NCBI GenBank assembly: GCA_013298525.1
Contig: JAAFHW010000005.1
Coordinates: 1 to 60,359 of the forward strand
Origin: Flavobacteriia bacterium
GTDB lineage: Bacteria; Bacteroidota; Bacteroidia; Flavobacteriales; Flavobacteriaceae
Reading direction: 5' to 3'
Length of the DNA: 60,359 nucleotides
In this document: positions 44,780-53,143 of the stretch, piece by piece
Numbering within the stretch: the stretch's first letter is position 1
Layout: every line of letters begins with the position of its first letter
The notes under the pieces: generated by a model
Seen by the model: only the letters and a program-made list of their open reading frames with translations
Told to the model about the DNA's origin: nothing
The model's database searches: none
Position numbers and translations under genes: made by a program

Positions 44780-45480
44780 ATTTAAAATCTATTATTCCGA
44801 AGTATATAAAACTAAAATTTCGTTTGTTTAAACGTTTTTTATCTGACATTACTATTGATTTTGCTATAGCTAATAATGAAAAAACAACTCTTTTAAATTC
44901 AATTTCTACCATTCAAGAAATTAAACATGGAGCATTTTATGACAATAAAGTTCACAACTTAAAAGTTGCTTCAAGCAAAGTAGAAACAATAATTATCTAT
45001 CCGAATGAAATTTTTTCTTTCTGGAAAGTTATTGGTTCGCCATTAGAAAAAAACGGATTTAAAACTGGAAGAAATATTATAAAAGGTAAAGTTTCAGAAG
45101 AAATTGGTGGCGGATTATGTCAGCTCTCGAGCATCATTTATTTTGCCGCTTTGAAAGGTAATTTAGAAATAATAGAGCGTTACAATCATTCGGTAGATAT
45201 TTATAAAGAAGATGAACGCTTTACACCATTAGGTTCCGACGCAACAGTAGTTTATGGTTACAAAGATTTGAGAATCAAAAATAACTACAACTTTCCTATC
45301 AAATTTTCACTTTTATTTGAAGAAAACAAAATCATTTGCAAACTAGAAAGTGAAATGAAAATTGAAGAATGTGATTTAGATTTTATAAGAAATTACAAAG
45401 AAAATCATATTGAAGTTGCGACAACAATTAATTCAAAACAACATTGTGTTTCAACTTATAAATTTATGGAGTTGAACTAG
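44776..45480 (+). CDS. VanW-family protein
   Basis: The 234-residue protein has the VanW block IGGGLCQLSSIIYFAAL with its conserved Cys, a following YNHSVDIY segment and GSDATVVYGYKDLRIKN. VanW was named from a vancomycin-resistance cluster, but its function is not known, and no other van genes are present here. It lacks a signal peptide and the G5 or peptidoglycan-binding domains of Gram-positive members. It overlaps the methyltransferase gene by 4 nt, and its 3' end overlaps the convergent SDR gene by 17 nt. Confidence 0.82.
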   Translation: MNLKSIIPKYIKLKFRLFKRFLSDITIDFAIANNEKTTLLNSISTIQEIKHGAFYDNKVHNLKVASSKVETIIIYPNEIFSFWKVIGSPLEKNGFKTGRNIIKGKVSEEIGGGLCQLSSIIYFAALKGNLEIIERYNHSVDIYKEDERFTPLGSDATVVYGYKDLRIKNNYNFPIKFSLLFEENKIICKLESEMKIEECDLDFIRNYKENHIEVATTINSKQHCVSTYKFMELN

Positions 45481-46144
45481 AAACCTGTAACACTTTTCCG
45501 TTATAAAATTTATTTCCTGTTAAAGCAAAATTGAAAATATAATCGGCCATTTCTTTTGGTGAAATTGGTGCTTCATAACCCGGAAATGCTTCTTGCAACA
45601 TTTCGGTATTGACAGCTCCAAGCGCTAAAACATTGAAGGTAATTCCTTGTTCTTTGTATTCTTCTGCCAATAATTCTGATAAAGTTATTACGGCGCCTTT
45701 GCTTGAACTGTAAGCTGCAAGTCCAGGAAATTTAATGCTTCCTTGAATTCCGCCCATAGAACTTATTGAAACCACATGACTTCCTTTTTGCATATAAGGC
45801 AAGCAAGTTCTAATTAAATTGGCTACTCCAAAAACATTTACTTTATAAACACTTTCAAAATCTTGTTGTGTCAGCTGTGAAAAAGGTTTATTGATTAAAC
45901 TTCCAGCATTATTAATTAGAATGTCTACTTTTTTCCAAGTGGAAGAAATAAATTTATCAATTTCTTGCATCTCATCTTCAACCGAAATATCAATGGAAAG
46001 GCAAGTTATATTTTGGTTTCCGATTAATTCTTGTGGTATTTTTCTAGAAATGGCCAAGACTTGATGTCCGGCATTTGCAAATTGTAATGCCAGTTCATAT
46101 CCAATTCCGCGAGAAGTTCCTGTAATAATAATGTTTTTACTCAC
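45464..46144 (-). CDS. Short-chain dehydrogenase/reductase
   Basis: The 226-residue protein has the SDR cofactor motif TGTSRGIGYE, NNAG after beta-4, and the YSSSKG catalytic Tyr and Lys with the preceding Ser in SISSMGG. It is an NAD(P)-dependent oxidoreductase of unknown substrate. The final 17 nt overlap the VanW gene on the other strand. It lies 76 nt downstream of the LysE-like gene on the same strand and could be part of that operon. Confidence 0.88.
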   Translation of the reverse strand: MSKNIIITGTSRGIGYELALQFANAGHQVLAISRKIPQELIGNQNITCLSIDISVEDEMQEIDKFISSTWKKVDILINNAGSLINKPFSQLTQQDFESVYKVNVFGVANLIRTCLPYMQKGSHVVSISSMGGIQGSIKFPGLAAYSSSKGAVITLSELLAEEYKEQGITFNVLALGAVNTEMLQEAFPGYEAPISPKEMADYIFNFALTGNKFYNGKVLQVSSSTP

Positions 46145-46220
46145 AATTTAAAATTGTTTTTTGGTGTTAGTAAATCTTTGATTTCATTTGTTTCTTTACT
46201 TGATGGTAAAGATAAAAAAA

Positions 46221-46859
46221 CTATTTAGAATACTTTTTATAAAACTTAAATCCTTGTACTAATCCCAAAATTATAAATACTAACGGAATTATTACTTTCA
46301 TTAAATATTTTGCTAAAAAATCAGTTTGATTGGTTACATAATCTAAAGATAAAATCAAAACTAACATTCCTGAAAAGGTTCCGAAAATAGTTCCGAAAAC
46401 GTAGAAATATTTTCTTGATTTTGAAACTTCTATATAATTTCCATTTAAAAGATACAAATTCCAACTTGTCCAAAACGGAATTTGAATGAAGTTTAAACAA
46501 CTTAGAATTATTCCAACAACAAACGGAGAATAATCAACATATTTATCTAAAACTGTTTGTGAAGATGTTTCCTTTGAGGCACTTGAATAAAAAATATAAG
46601 CCAATAAAAACATAAAAATGATAGAAAATGCTTCAATAAATTTAATCAGTTTTTTATTTTCAATTAATTTATTAGCAAATATCAAAGTGAAATAAATCAC
46701 AAAAAACTCAATCGAAATTACACCAAATAAATAGAAAATGGTTTCGTTTAATCCGAAATTTTTATAAACTTCATAACCCACAATATTCAAATAACCAAGC
46801 GGAATTGAGCCAATAAAACTGACTAAAAATCCGACGAATATGTTTTTTAGAATTTGCAT
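46221..46859 (-). CDS. LysE-like membrane exporter, putative
   Basis: The 212-residue protein has about six membrane segments with a LysE/RhtB-like layout: FVGFLVSFIGSIPLGYLNIV at the N-terminus in place of the family's PGP region, and SCLNFIQIPFWTSWNLYLL before the fourth segment. LysE proteins export amino acids or related small molecules. Its start overlaps the ATP-grasp stop as TAATG, so it is translationally coupled to that enzyme, which suggests it exports the product. Confidence 0.58.
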   Translation of the reverse strand: MQILKNIFVGFLVSFIGSIPLGYLNIVGYEVYKNFGLNETIFYLFGVISIEFFVIYFTLIFANKLIENKKLIKFIEAFSIIFMFLLAYIFYSSASKETSSQTVLDKYVDYSPFVVGIILSCLNFIQIPFWTSWNLYLLNGNYIEVSKSRKYFYVFGTIFGTFSGMLVLILSLDYVTNQTDFLAKYLMKVIIPLVFIILGLVQGFKFYKKYSK

Positions 46860-47893
46860 TAAAAATTTACAATCTTATTACTTTGTTCCAAATGCAATCT
46901 ATATTCTTTCATTCCTTCTTTATGGTTCAAATAAGGAAAACCTCGTTTATGATTTTGAACACTGATTTTATACATGTAAGTAATATGTCGCGCTAGTTCT
47001 TTCCAAGCAAAAAATATAGAATGTTTTGGATCATAGATATGTGTTGGCTCGCTTGCAGCTCCATTTACCTCAACGATAGCAAAGTTTTTTCCTTGTTCTA
47101 AATCCATCCATGAATCATACATTACATCCAATCTTCCAAAATAAAATTCAGGAATTTCTTGACAAATTGCATCGATAGTTTCATTTAATTTATCTGTAAT
47201 TAAATTACTTGCATCAATAAACTTTGCACCACGAGCATGATTTCCATAAGGAACAAGATTTAGTTTTTTACCTTTTTCTAAAACCTCATTAAATTGAATT
47301 CCGAAATCTTTCTTAATATTTTCAATTTGTAATTCATAACGAGGATTTGCTCTTATCAATTGCTCCATTGTTGCTTTCCCATCACCTTCAATGATTACAT
47401 ATTCTTTGGCTACAATTCCGGTTACTTTTCCTCTATTTTCGTTTGGAAATCGAACATAGAAAATACCAACTTCATTGGCATAAGGAATCAGATCTTGAAT
47501 TAAATAATCAAAATTTGCATTAGAATTATAAGTTCTCAATTCTTCCAAATCATGAATTTTTTTCACTGCTGAACCTCGCAAACCAATATCAGGCTTTGCA
47601 ATAAATGGAAATTGAATGGTTGAATTTTGAAAAACTGAAATTACTTTTTCAAAATCATTATTCTCTATAATCAGTTCGGTTTTTGGGTAATACTTTTGTG
47701 GAATTAAATCATAAATTTCCTTTTTACTTTCTGCCATAAATCCACCATTTTTTATCTTAGGATTGCATGAGTTAAAAAAGAAAATTGTTCGCGCTTTTAC
47801 GGCATAAAAAGCCCACAAAAAATAAATAGGAATATAGACAATTTGAAACGGCCAATATTCCCAACGAAAAAGTTTATGAAAAAAAAGTTTCAA
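46859..47893 (-). CDS. ATP-grasp ligase
   Basis: The 344-residue protein has an ATP-grasp core: PFIAKPDIGLRGSAVKKI for nucleotide binding, YLIQDLIPYANEVGIFYVRFP, and a C-terminal FAIVEVNGAASEPTHIYDP with metal-binding Glu and Asn. These enzymes join a carboxylate to an amine through an acyl phosphate. An N-terminal hydrophobic stretch (FQIVYIPIYFLWAFYA) suggests membrane attachment. No ATG fits; the best start is TTG at 47893, directly after the NRDE stop (TAAGTTG). An upstream TTG at 47959 lies inside the NRDE gene. Confidence 0.78.
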   Translation of the reverse strand: MKLFFHKLFRWEYWPFQIVYIPIYFLWAFYAVKARTIFFFNSCNPKIKNGGFMAESKKEIYDLIPQKYYPKTELIIENNDFEKVISVFQNSTIQFPFIAKPDIGLRGSAVKKIHDLEELRTYNSNANFDYLIQDLIPYANEVGIFYVRFPNENRGKVTGIVAKEYVIIEGDGKATMEQLIRANPRYELQIENIKKDFGIQFNEVLEKGKKLNLVPYGNHARGAKFIDASNLITDKLNETIDAICQEIPEFYFGRLDVMYDSWMDLEQGKNFAIVEVNGAASEPTHIYDPKHSIFFAWKELARHITYMYKISVQNHKRGFPYLNHKEGMKEYRLHLEQSNKIVNF

Positions 47894-47894
47894 C

Positions 47895-48602
47895 TTATTG
47901 TATTGTAATTGAATTAGTAAATTCCTCCTGATTTTGTAAATCGTGGTACGAAAGTACAACTTTATTTTCTTGAATTATAGTCTGAGTGATACTCAAGGTT
48001 TTCATTTCGTTATTTCTGTTGATAATCAATCCGTTCTCAGAATCATCATTTTTTGCATAACGATGAAATTGAAAAAGTTTTTCAGAAGAAACTTCATTAG
48101 AAACTATAAAATTTTGAAATAATTCTGCTCTATTCTCTCGAATTTCTTTTGGATACAATGTTGACGAAGACCAAATATGACTTTGACTTACATCTAAATT
48201 TAAAGTAGATTTTTCGATTTCATTCCAACGCAATTGGTACAATTTTTTGTCCTGAAATAATACAATTGTAAAGGGTTCAATACCAAATAAATCAATGGTA
48301 TTCCATTCCTCAATGGGTGAATCTGAACTTATTAAATCAAGAACAATTAATCCGCGACTTTTTCTGTAAGATGGTTTTAATTGATGTTTTTCATCGGCAC
48401 CATTTAGTAATACTAAAACAGTTCCATTTTCAGCAACAGCATACCAAGTTCCACCAGCTTTTTGGTCTTTTGGAAAATAGATGTTTTTGTTATTTACAGT
48501 ATATTCTTGAGGTTCAATTGCACTTGGACGAGCTACTTTTTCATCACGATTGTGTGTTAAAATTGCTTTTCCGTTAGAAAAAACAAAACTTACTGTGCAC
48601 AT
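47895..48602 (-). CDS. NRDE-family (TANGO2-like) protein
   Basis: The 235-residue protein begins MCTVSFVF and has the HNRDEK motif that names the family, then AGGTWYAVAENGTVLVLLN. TANGO2-like proteins resemble N-terminal-nucleophile hydrolases; Cys2 would become the nucleophile after Met removal, though activity is unproven. Its start overlaps the DinB-like gene by 13 nt and its stop precedes the ATP-grasp TTG by one base, so it is tightly embedded in a four-gene operon. Confidence 0.85.
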   Translation of the reverse strand: MCTVSFVFSNGKAILTHNRDEKVARPSAIEPQEYTVNNKNIYFPKDQKAGGTWYAVAENGTVLVLLNGADEKHQLKPSYRKSRGLIVLDLISSDSPIEEWNTIDLFGIEPFTIVLFQDKKLYQLRWNEIEKSTLNLDVSQSHIWSSSTLYPKEIRENRAELFQNFIVSNEVSSEKLFQFHRYAKNDDSENGLIINRNNEMKTLSITQTIIQENKVVLSYHDLQNQEEFTNSITIQ

Positions 48603-49078
48603 TGATTTCTATATTCAATTGTAGAACGAGCCACTCCAAAATTTGAATCAATTTTTATCGAATCATTTTGCAAAACAGCCACTTTTATCAATGCTTGATG
48701 ATGAATACAATGTTCTAAATTATATAGCAATTCACGATTGTAATTACTTTCTATTTCTAAAGTTTCGCCGTCAATAACTTGATGCAAAAGCAAATTTTTA
48801 TTTGGCTTTTCAAGATTACTTTTTATAGTTTCAATAGCGGATTTTGCTGTTTCAGTACATGTTTGAATAGCATAATCTCTTTTTCTACTATCATAATTTA
48901 CAACACCACTTTCATATTGATTTTCTAAACATTGAAAAAGCTCAATTATATGACGTGTATGTTCACCAATTGTTGCATTACTCAATCCACTGCATTGAAA
49001 TGTATAATCATCTGCCGATAATTGAGACAACAAGTCATTTAACTCGTTTAAAGTATTGTGAATAGAAGGAATTAACAT
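48590..49078 (-). CDS. DinB-like putative metal-dependent enzyme
   Basis: The 162-residue four-helix protein has DinB/YfiT-like metal-ligand histidines: IGEHTRHIIELF in the second helix and LEHCIHHQALIKVA in the last. DinB-fold proteins include bacillithiol and mycothiol S-transferases, but many have no known role. It is the first gene of the DinB-NRDE-ATP-grasp-LysE cluster, overlapping the NRDE gene by 13 nt. No clear promoter is seen in the 49 nt upstream. Confidence 0.75.
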   Translation of the reverse strand: MLIPSIHNTLNELNDLLSQLSADDYTFQCSGLSNATIGEHTRHIIELFQCLENQYESGVVNYDSRKRDYAIQTCTETAKSAIETIKSNLEKPNKNLLLHQVIDGETLEIESNYNRELLYNLEHCIHHQALIKVAVLQNDSIKIDSNFGVARSTIEYRNQCAQ

Positions 49079-49127
49079 ATATATAGCATCTTTTTTATAT
49101 TTACGTTTTAAAATACAACCAAGTTTT

Positions 49128-49517
49128 CTAGATTTTGAATTTTAATAAATCTAATAGTTTGTGCTTTTGATTGTAAATTAATAGTAAACAACAAAGAAAC
49201 GTAATTATTGCCAAAATAAAAAGTGTTCCTCCATCGTTTTTTACTTCAATTCCTAAAATAAAAAGATGCGAAAAAATGGCACCCAACATTGTACCCAATC
49301 CAAGTAATGCGCCAAGCAATGTTGTTCTTGGAATTAAAATTAAAATTGAGGCAATAAGTTCAACAATTCCAGAACCGATTCGACCAAAAGGTTCAATTCC
49401 TAAAGTTGTAAATATATATACTGATTCTTCTGCTCCAGTAAATTTGAAATATAATGTTTGAACAAGAATTACAACTGCAACAAGTTTAATAATCCAAATA
49501 AAAATTGAGTTTTTCAT
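49128..49517 (-). CDS. DoxX-like membrane protein
   Basis: The 129-residue protein has four membrane segments and the DoxX-type GRIGSGIVELIASILILIP segment. DoxX-family members have been tied to redox balance and membrane integrity but lack a clear enzymatic role. It lies 10 nt downstream of the YHS-domain gene and so is probably in its operon. Confidence 0.72.
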   Translation of the reverse strand: MKNSIFIWIIKLVAVVILVQTLYFKFTGAEESVYIFTTLGIEPFGRIGSGIVELIASILILIPRTTLLGALLGLGTMLGAIFSHLFILGIEVKNDGGTLFILAIITFLCCLLLIYNQKHKLLDLLKFKI

Positions 49518-49527
49518 ATTGTAAAAT

Positions 49528-49989
49528 TTAATTGATTATTTTTTTCCAATTAGCATCTGCTTTCTTTTTTAGGTTGGTTTCATTTTTATTCCAACTCTTT
49601 AGCGTGTTATTGAAATAAGCATTGTAAAAAAGATATAATTTTCCATCAATGATTTTAAAAGTTTCAGGATTAATTTCTACTTTTTCGTTATTTTCTCCCA
49701 TTGCGTAAGCACACCAACCACCATATTGCGGTTCATAACTTGAAGGGTTTTTTAGAAATAAATCTTTGTTTGCTTGAGATGAAAAATTGTAAGTTACTCC
49801 TTCATAAGTTGCAGTAAAGGACGATTTACCTTTAACTGCTTTTTTCAAAGTAAAATAAGCAACTGGATCATAGCCTTGAATTGCAACCTTATTTTCTAGA
49901 TTGAATTCTTTAATTCTTTTGGATGCGTTTTGAGCAAATGTTGTTATTGAAAACAATAAGACAACTAAAATAATGGATGTTTTTTTCAT
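49528..49989 (-). CDS. Exported YHS-domain protein
   Basis: The 153-residue protein has a signal peptide (MKKTSIILVVLLFSITTFAQ) and a YHS-domain core with VAIQGYDPVAYFT, VTYNFSSQANKDLFLKNPSSYEPQYGGWCAYAM. YHS domains often bind metals such as copper. I use the ATG at 49989; a longer frame from 50025 would start upstream of the -7 box at 50015-50022. It is followed by the DoxX-like gene and preceded by a Crp-type regulator gene on the same strand. Confidence 0.82.
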   Translation of the reverse strand: MKKTSIILVVLLFSITTFAQNASKRIKEFNLENKVAIQGYDPVAYFTLKKAVKGKSSFTATYEGVTYNFSSQANKDLFLKNPSSYEPQYGGWCAYAMGENNEKVEINPETFKIIDGKLYLFYNAYFNNTLKSWNKNETNLKKKADANWKKIIN

Positions 49990-50014
49990 TTGTAAAGGTT
50001 TTAAATTTCTGAAG

Positions 50015-50022
50015 CAAAAATA
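50015..50022 (-). promoter_or_regulatory. -7 box of the YHS-DoxX unit
   Basis: The minus strand reads TATTTTTG, an exact TAnnTTTG match, 25 nt upstream of the ATG at 49989. It supports that start over the longer frame. No upstream TTTG stands at the proper spacing. Confidence 0.5.
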
Positions 50023-50075
50023 CATCGCTATAAAAAACCTATTTGTCGGCTAGTTTACATTTGAATGAAAAAAAA

Positions 50076-50753
50076 CTAAAGTTTTGAAATATCGTCTATT
50101 ATAATTTCTCTTCTATTGTAGTAAATAAGGTTTTTTTCTTCCAATTCATTTAGTAATAAAGTAGCTGTTTGTCTTGAGGTACAAATGATTTGAGCAATAT
50201 CACTTTGAGTTAAATAATTTTCAATAACTACTTTATTTCCTTCAAATTTTCCTTCGCGTTGCGCCCAATCTTTCAAAAAAGAAGAGAGTCTACTCTTAGC
50301 GTCTTTAGTCACCAAATTAGAATAATTATTCTTAAAACGTTTCATTTTCAATCCAACAAACTTGGTGTAAGACAAAGCTAATGAAGGATTTCGTACTAGT
50401 AAATCTTCAAAATCTGATAGTAAAAAACTACAAATTGAAACTTCATCTGTCAATGCTTTGGCATACTCGTTAACATCAGAATCTTGCTCTAATGAAAGTT
50501 CACCAAATAAATCACCTTTTTGAAGAATCTCTTTTATGGTTTCATTTCCTTCTTCGTCAATTGAAACTATTTTGATATTTCCTTTTTTAAGTAGAAAAAT
50601 TCTAGGAACATCAGAAGAAGAAAAATAAATTACATCGCCTTTTTTTGCTTTTTTAAAACCAACAATAATGCAAAGTTGTTTTATTTGCGACATACTCAAT
50701 GTCCAAAACAGCTTGTGATCACGCAAATACCAGTATTTTAATTCTTCATACAT
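50076..50753 (-). CDS. Crp/Fnr-family transcriptional regulator
   Basis: The 225-residue protein has a cyclic-nucleotide-binding-like beta-roll (residues about 30-120, GDLFGELSLEQD in the phosphate-binding cassette position) and a C-terminal helix-turn-helix (YLTQSDIAQIICTSRQTATLLLNELEEKN). The ligand is unknown; the N-terminal cysteines of Fnr are absent. It lies 86 nt upstream of the YHS-DoxX unit, which has its own -7 box, so it may control those genes. Confidence 0.87.
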   Translation of the reverse strand: MYEELKYWYLRDHKLFWTLSMSQIKQLCIIVGFKKAKKGDVIYFSSSDVPRIFLLKKGNIKIVSIDEEGNETIKEILQKGDLFGELSLEQDSDVNEYAKALTDEVSICSFLLSDFEDLLVRNPSLALSYTKFVGLKMKRFKNNYSNLVTKDAKSRLSSFLKDWAQREGKFEGNKVVIENYLTQSDIAQIICTSRQTATLLLNELEEKNLIYYNRREIIIDDISKL

Positions 50754-50767
50754 AATGTAAAAATATA

Positions 50768-50802
50768 AAAAAACCTTTAAGAAATTACTTAAAGGTTTTT
50801 TT
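50768..50802 (-). terminator. Terminator after the acyl-CoA dehydrogenase gene
   Basis: AAACCTTTAAG (50771-50781) pairs exactly with CTTAAAGGTTT (50788-50798) with a 6-nt loop; the minus strand continues into seven T. It lies between the dehydrogenase stop and the Crp-type gene start. Confidence 0.8.
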
Positions 50803-50825
50803 TGAATTATAATTAATTTTTATTT

Positions 50826-51962
50826 CTATACCAATCCTCTTGAAATCACAATACGTTGAATTTCAGAAGTTCCTTCATAGATTTGAGTGATTTTAGAATC
50901 ACGCATCATTCGTTCTACATGGTATTCAGCTACATAACCATTTCCACCATGAATTTGAACTGCTTCATTAGCAACTTCTAAAGCAATTTCAGAAGCATAT
51001 AATTTTGCCATAGCTCCAGAATGTGCAATATCTTTTCCTTCATCTTTTTCGCAAGCCGCTTTCATTACTAATAATTTAGCTGCAGTAACTTTCACATACA
51101 TATCCGCCAATTTGAAAGCAATGGCTTGGTGATTGAAAATCTCTTTTCCAAAAGCTTTTCTCTCTTTCGAATATTTCAATGCAATTTCATATGCTCCAGT
51201 TGCAATTCCTAATGCTTGCGATGCAATTCCGATTCTTCCTCCGTTTAAAACATTCATAGCGAAAGCAAATCCGAATCCGTCAGCTCCAATTCTATTTTCT
51301 TTTGGAACTTTCACATCATTGAATAATAAGGAATGTGTATCACTTCCGCGAATTCCCATTTTTTTCTCTTTTGGTCCGATATCAAAACCTTCCCAACCTT
51401 TTTCTACAATAAAAGCATTGATTCCTTTATGCCCTTTTTCAACATCCGTTTGAGCAATTACTAAATAAGTTGAAGCTGTTGAACCGTTTGTAATCCAGTT
51501 TTTTGTACCGTTTAGCAAATAGTAATCACCTTTATCAATTGCAGTTGTTTTTTGAGAAGTCGCATCACTTCCTGCTTCTGGTTCTGACAAACAAAAAGCA
51601 CCAATAACTTCACCTTTTGCAAGTGGAACCAAATATTTCATTTTTTGTTCTTCCGAACAATATTTTTCCATACCAGCACAAACTAATGAGTTATTTACCG
51701 ACATGATTACGGCAGCCGACGCATCTACTTTTGCAATTTCAGTCATTGCCAAAACATAGGAAACGCTATCTAAACCAGCTCCACCATATTTAGGATCAAC
51801 CATCATTCCCATAAAACCTAACTCAGCCATCATTTTGACTTGCTCTGTTGGAAATTTAGAATGTTCGTCTCTTTCAATTACTCCAGGTAATAGTTCGGCT
51901 TGAGCAAAATCTCTCGCAGCTTGCTGAATCATCAAATGCTCTTCGGTAAGATTAAAATCCAT
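50826..51962 (-). CDS. Acyl-CoA dehydrogenase
   Basis: The 378-residue flavoenzyme has the family layout: an N-terminal helical domain, CLSEPEAGSD and NGTKNWITNG in the FAD-binding middle domain, and a C-terminal QIHGGNGY and IYEGTSEIQRIVI with the catalytic Glu of YEGTSE. The position of that Glu matches short- and medium-chain enzymes, as in butyryl-CoA dehydrogenase. It takes part in fatty-acid or branched-chain amino-acid breakdown. It is divergent from anmK. Confidence 0.94.
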   Translation of the reverse strand: MDFNLTEEHLMIQQAARDFAQAELLPGVIERDEHSKFPTEQVKMMAELGFMGMMVDPKYGGAGLDSVSYVLAMTEIAKVDASAAVIMSVNNSLVCAGMEKYCSEEQKMKYLVPLAKGEVIGAFCLSEPEAGSDATSQKTTAIDKGDYYLLNGTKNWITNGSTASTYLVIAQTDVEKGHKGINAFIVEKGWEGFDIGPKEKKMGIRGSDTHSLLFNDVKVPKENRIGADGFGFAFAMNVLNGGRIGIASQALGIATGAYEIALKYSKERKAFGKEIFNHQAIAFKLADMYVKVTAAKLLVMKAACEKDEGKDIAHSGAMAKLYASEIALEVANEAVQIHGGNGYVAEYHVERMMRDSKITQIYEGTSEIQRIVISRGLV

Positions 51963-52057
51963 ATTTTTGTATTAGTTTATTTAGTAAATCGATAATTTTA
52001 GTGTCCAAAAATAGCACATTTTCATCAATTTCTAAAACGTTTTCGTAATTTTAGCCA

Positions 52058-53122
52058 ATGTTTAAAGAAACTTACAAAATTATAGGAGTAATGTCAGGCA
52101 CTTCGCTTGACGGAATCGATTTAGCACATATCAATTTTACCATAAAAGACAACAAATGGCGTTATCAAATTTTGGAATCTGAAACCATTTCATATTCTCA
52201 AGATTGGTTAAACAAATTGAAAGTAGCCGTAAGTTTTTCTGAAGAAAATTTGATTGAATTAAATGAAGAGTATACCGAACTTTTAGGAAACATCATTAAA
52301 TCATTTATCGAAAAAAACTCAATTTCAAATATTGATGCCGTTTGCTCTCATGGACATACTATTTTACACCAACCTCAAAATGGTTTCACACTACAAATTG
52401 GAAATCTTCCACAAATTGCAGAAATAATTCAAGAAAAAGTCGTTTGTGATTTCCGAGTTCAAGATGTGAAATTGGGTGGACAAGGCGCGCCATTAGTCCC
52501 AATTGGTGATAGAATTTTATTTTCTGGATATGATTATTGCTTGAATTTAGGTGGATTTTCTAATGTTTCTTTTGAAGATAATTCAAAACGTATTGCTTTT
52601 GATATTTCGCCTGTAAACACCGTTCTAAATTTTTACGCCAATAAATTAGGATTAGATTACGATGATAAAGGAAAAATCGCTCGTTCAGGAAAAGTAAATT
52701 CAGATTTATTGAATGAATTAAACGCTTTAGATTATTACAAAAAATCGTATCCAAAATCGCTTGGATTTGAATTTGTAAAAGAACTTGTTTTACCATTAAT
52801 TGAAAAACATTCGATTTCAATTGAAGATAAAATGCACACATTTACAGAACACATTGCTTTACAAACTTCATTAGCATTACCAAACAAAACCGGAAAAATT
52901 CTGATAACTGGTGGCGGAGCTTACAATGATTTTTTAATTGAACGAATGCAGTTTCACTTGCCAAAAATTGAAATCATTATTCCTGACAACAAAACGTTAG
53001 AATTTAAAGAAGCCTTGATTTTTGGACTTTTAGGCGTTTTGAAATTACGAAATGAAATCAATGTTTTGAGTAGTGTTACTGGTGCGAAGATGGATCATAG
53101 TAGTGGAGTTATTTACAAATAA
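52058..53122 (+). CDS. anmK: Anhydro-N-acetylmuramic acid kinase
   Basis: AnmK opens and phosphorylates 1,6-anhydro-MurNAc to MurNAc-6-phosphate during peptidoglycan recycling. The 354-residue protein has the N-terminal VMSGTSLDGIDLAHI signature, QIGNLPQIAE, GGQGAPLVPIGD and the ATP-binding LITGGGAYNDFLIERM. It complements the Mpl gene at 13456. It is divergent from the acyl-CoA dehydrogenase gene, with 95 nt between starts. Confidence 0.93.
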   Translation: MFKETYKIIGVMSGTSLDGIDLAHINFTIKDNKWRYQILESETISYSQDWLNKLKVAVSFSEENLIELNEEYTELLGNIIKSFIEKNSISNIDAVCSHGHTILHQPQNGFTLQIGNLPQIAEIIQEKVVCDFRVQDVKLGGQGAPLVPIGDRILFSGYDYCLNLGGFSNVSFEDNSKRIAFDISPVNTVLNFYANKLGLDYDDKGKIARSGKVNSDLLNELNALDYYKKSYPKSLGFEFVKELVLPLIEKHSISIEDKMHTFTEHIALQTSLALPNKTGKILITGGGAYNDFLIERMQFHLPKIEIIIPDNKTLEFKEALIFGLLGVLKLRNEINVLSSVTGAKMDHSSGVIYK

Positions 53123-53143
53123 AAAAATGATTAGAAAAAAGCA

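Noticed and set aside
47920..47935. AGGAGG on the minus strand as a ribosome binding site for the ATP-grasp gene
   Set aside because: It lies inside the NRDE coding sequence, about 30 nt from the chosen TTG, and Bacteroidota rarely use Shine-Dalgarno pairing.
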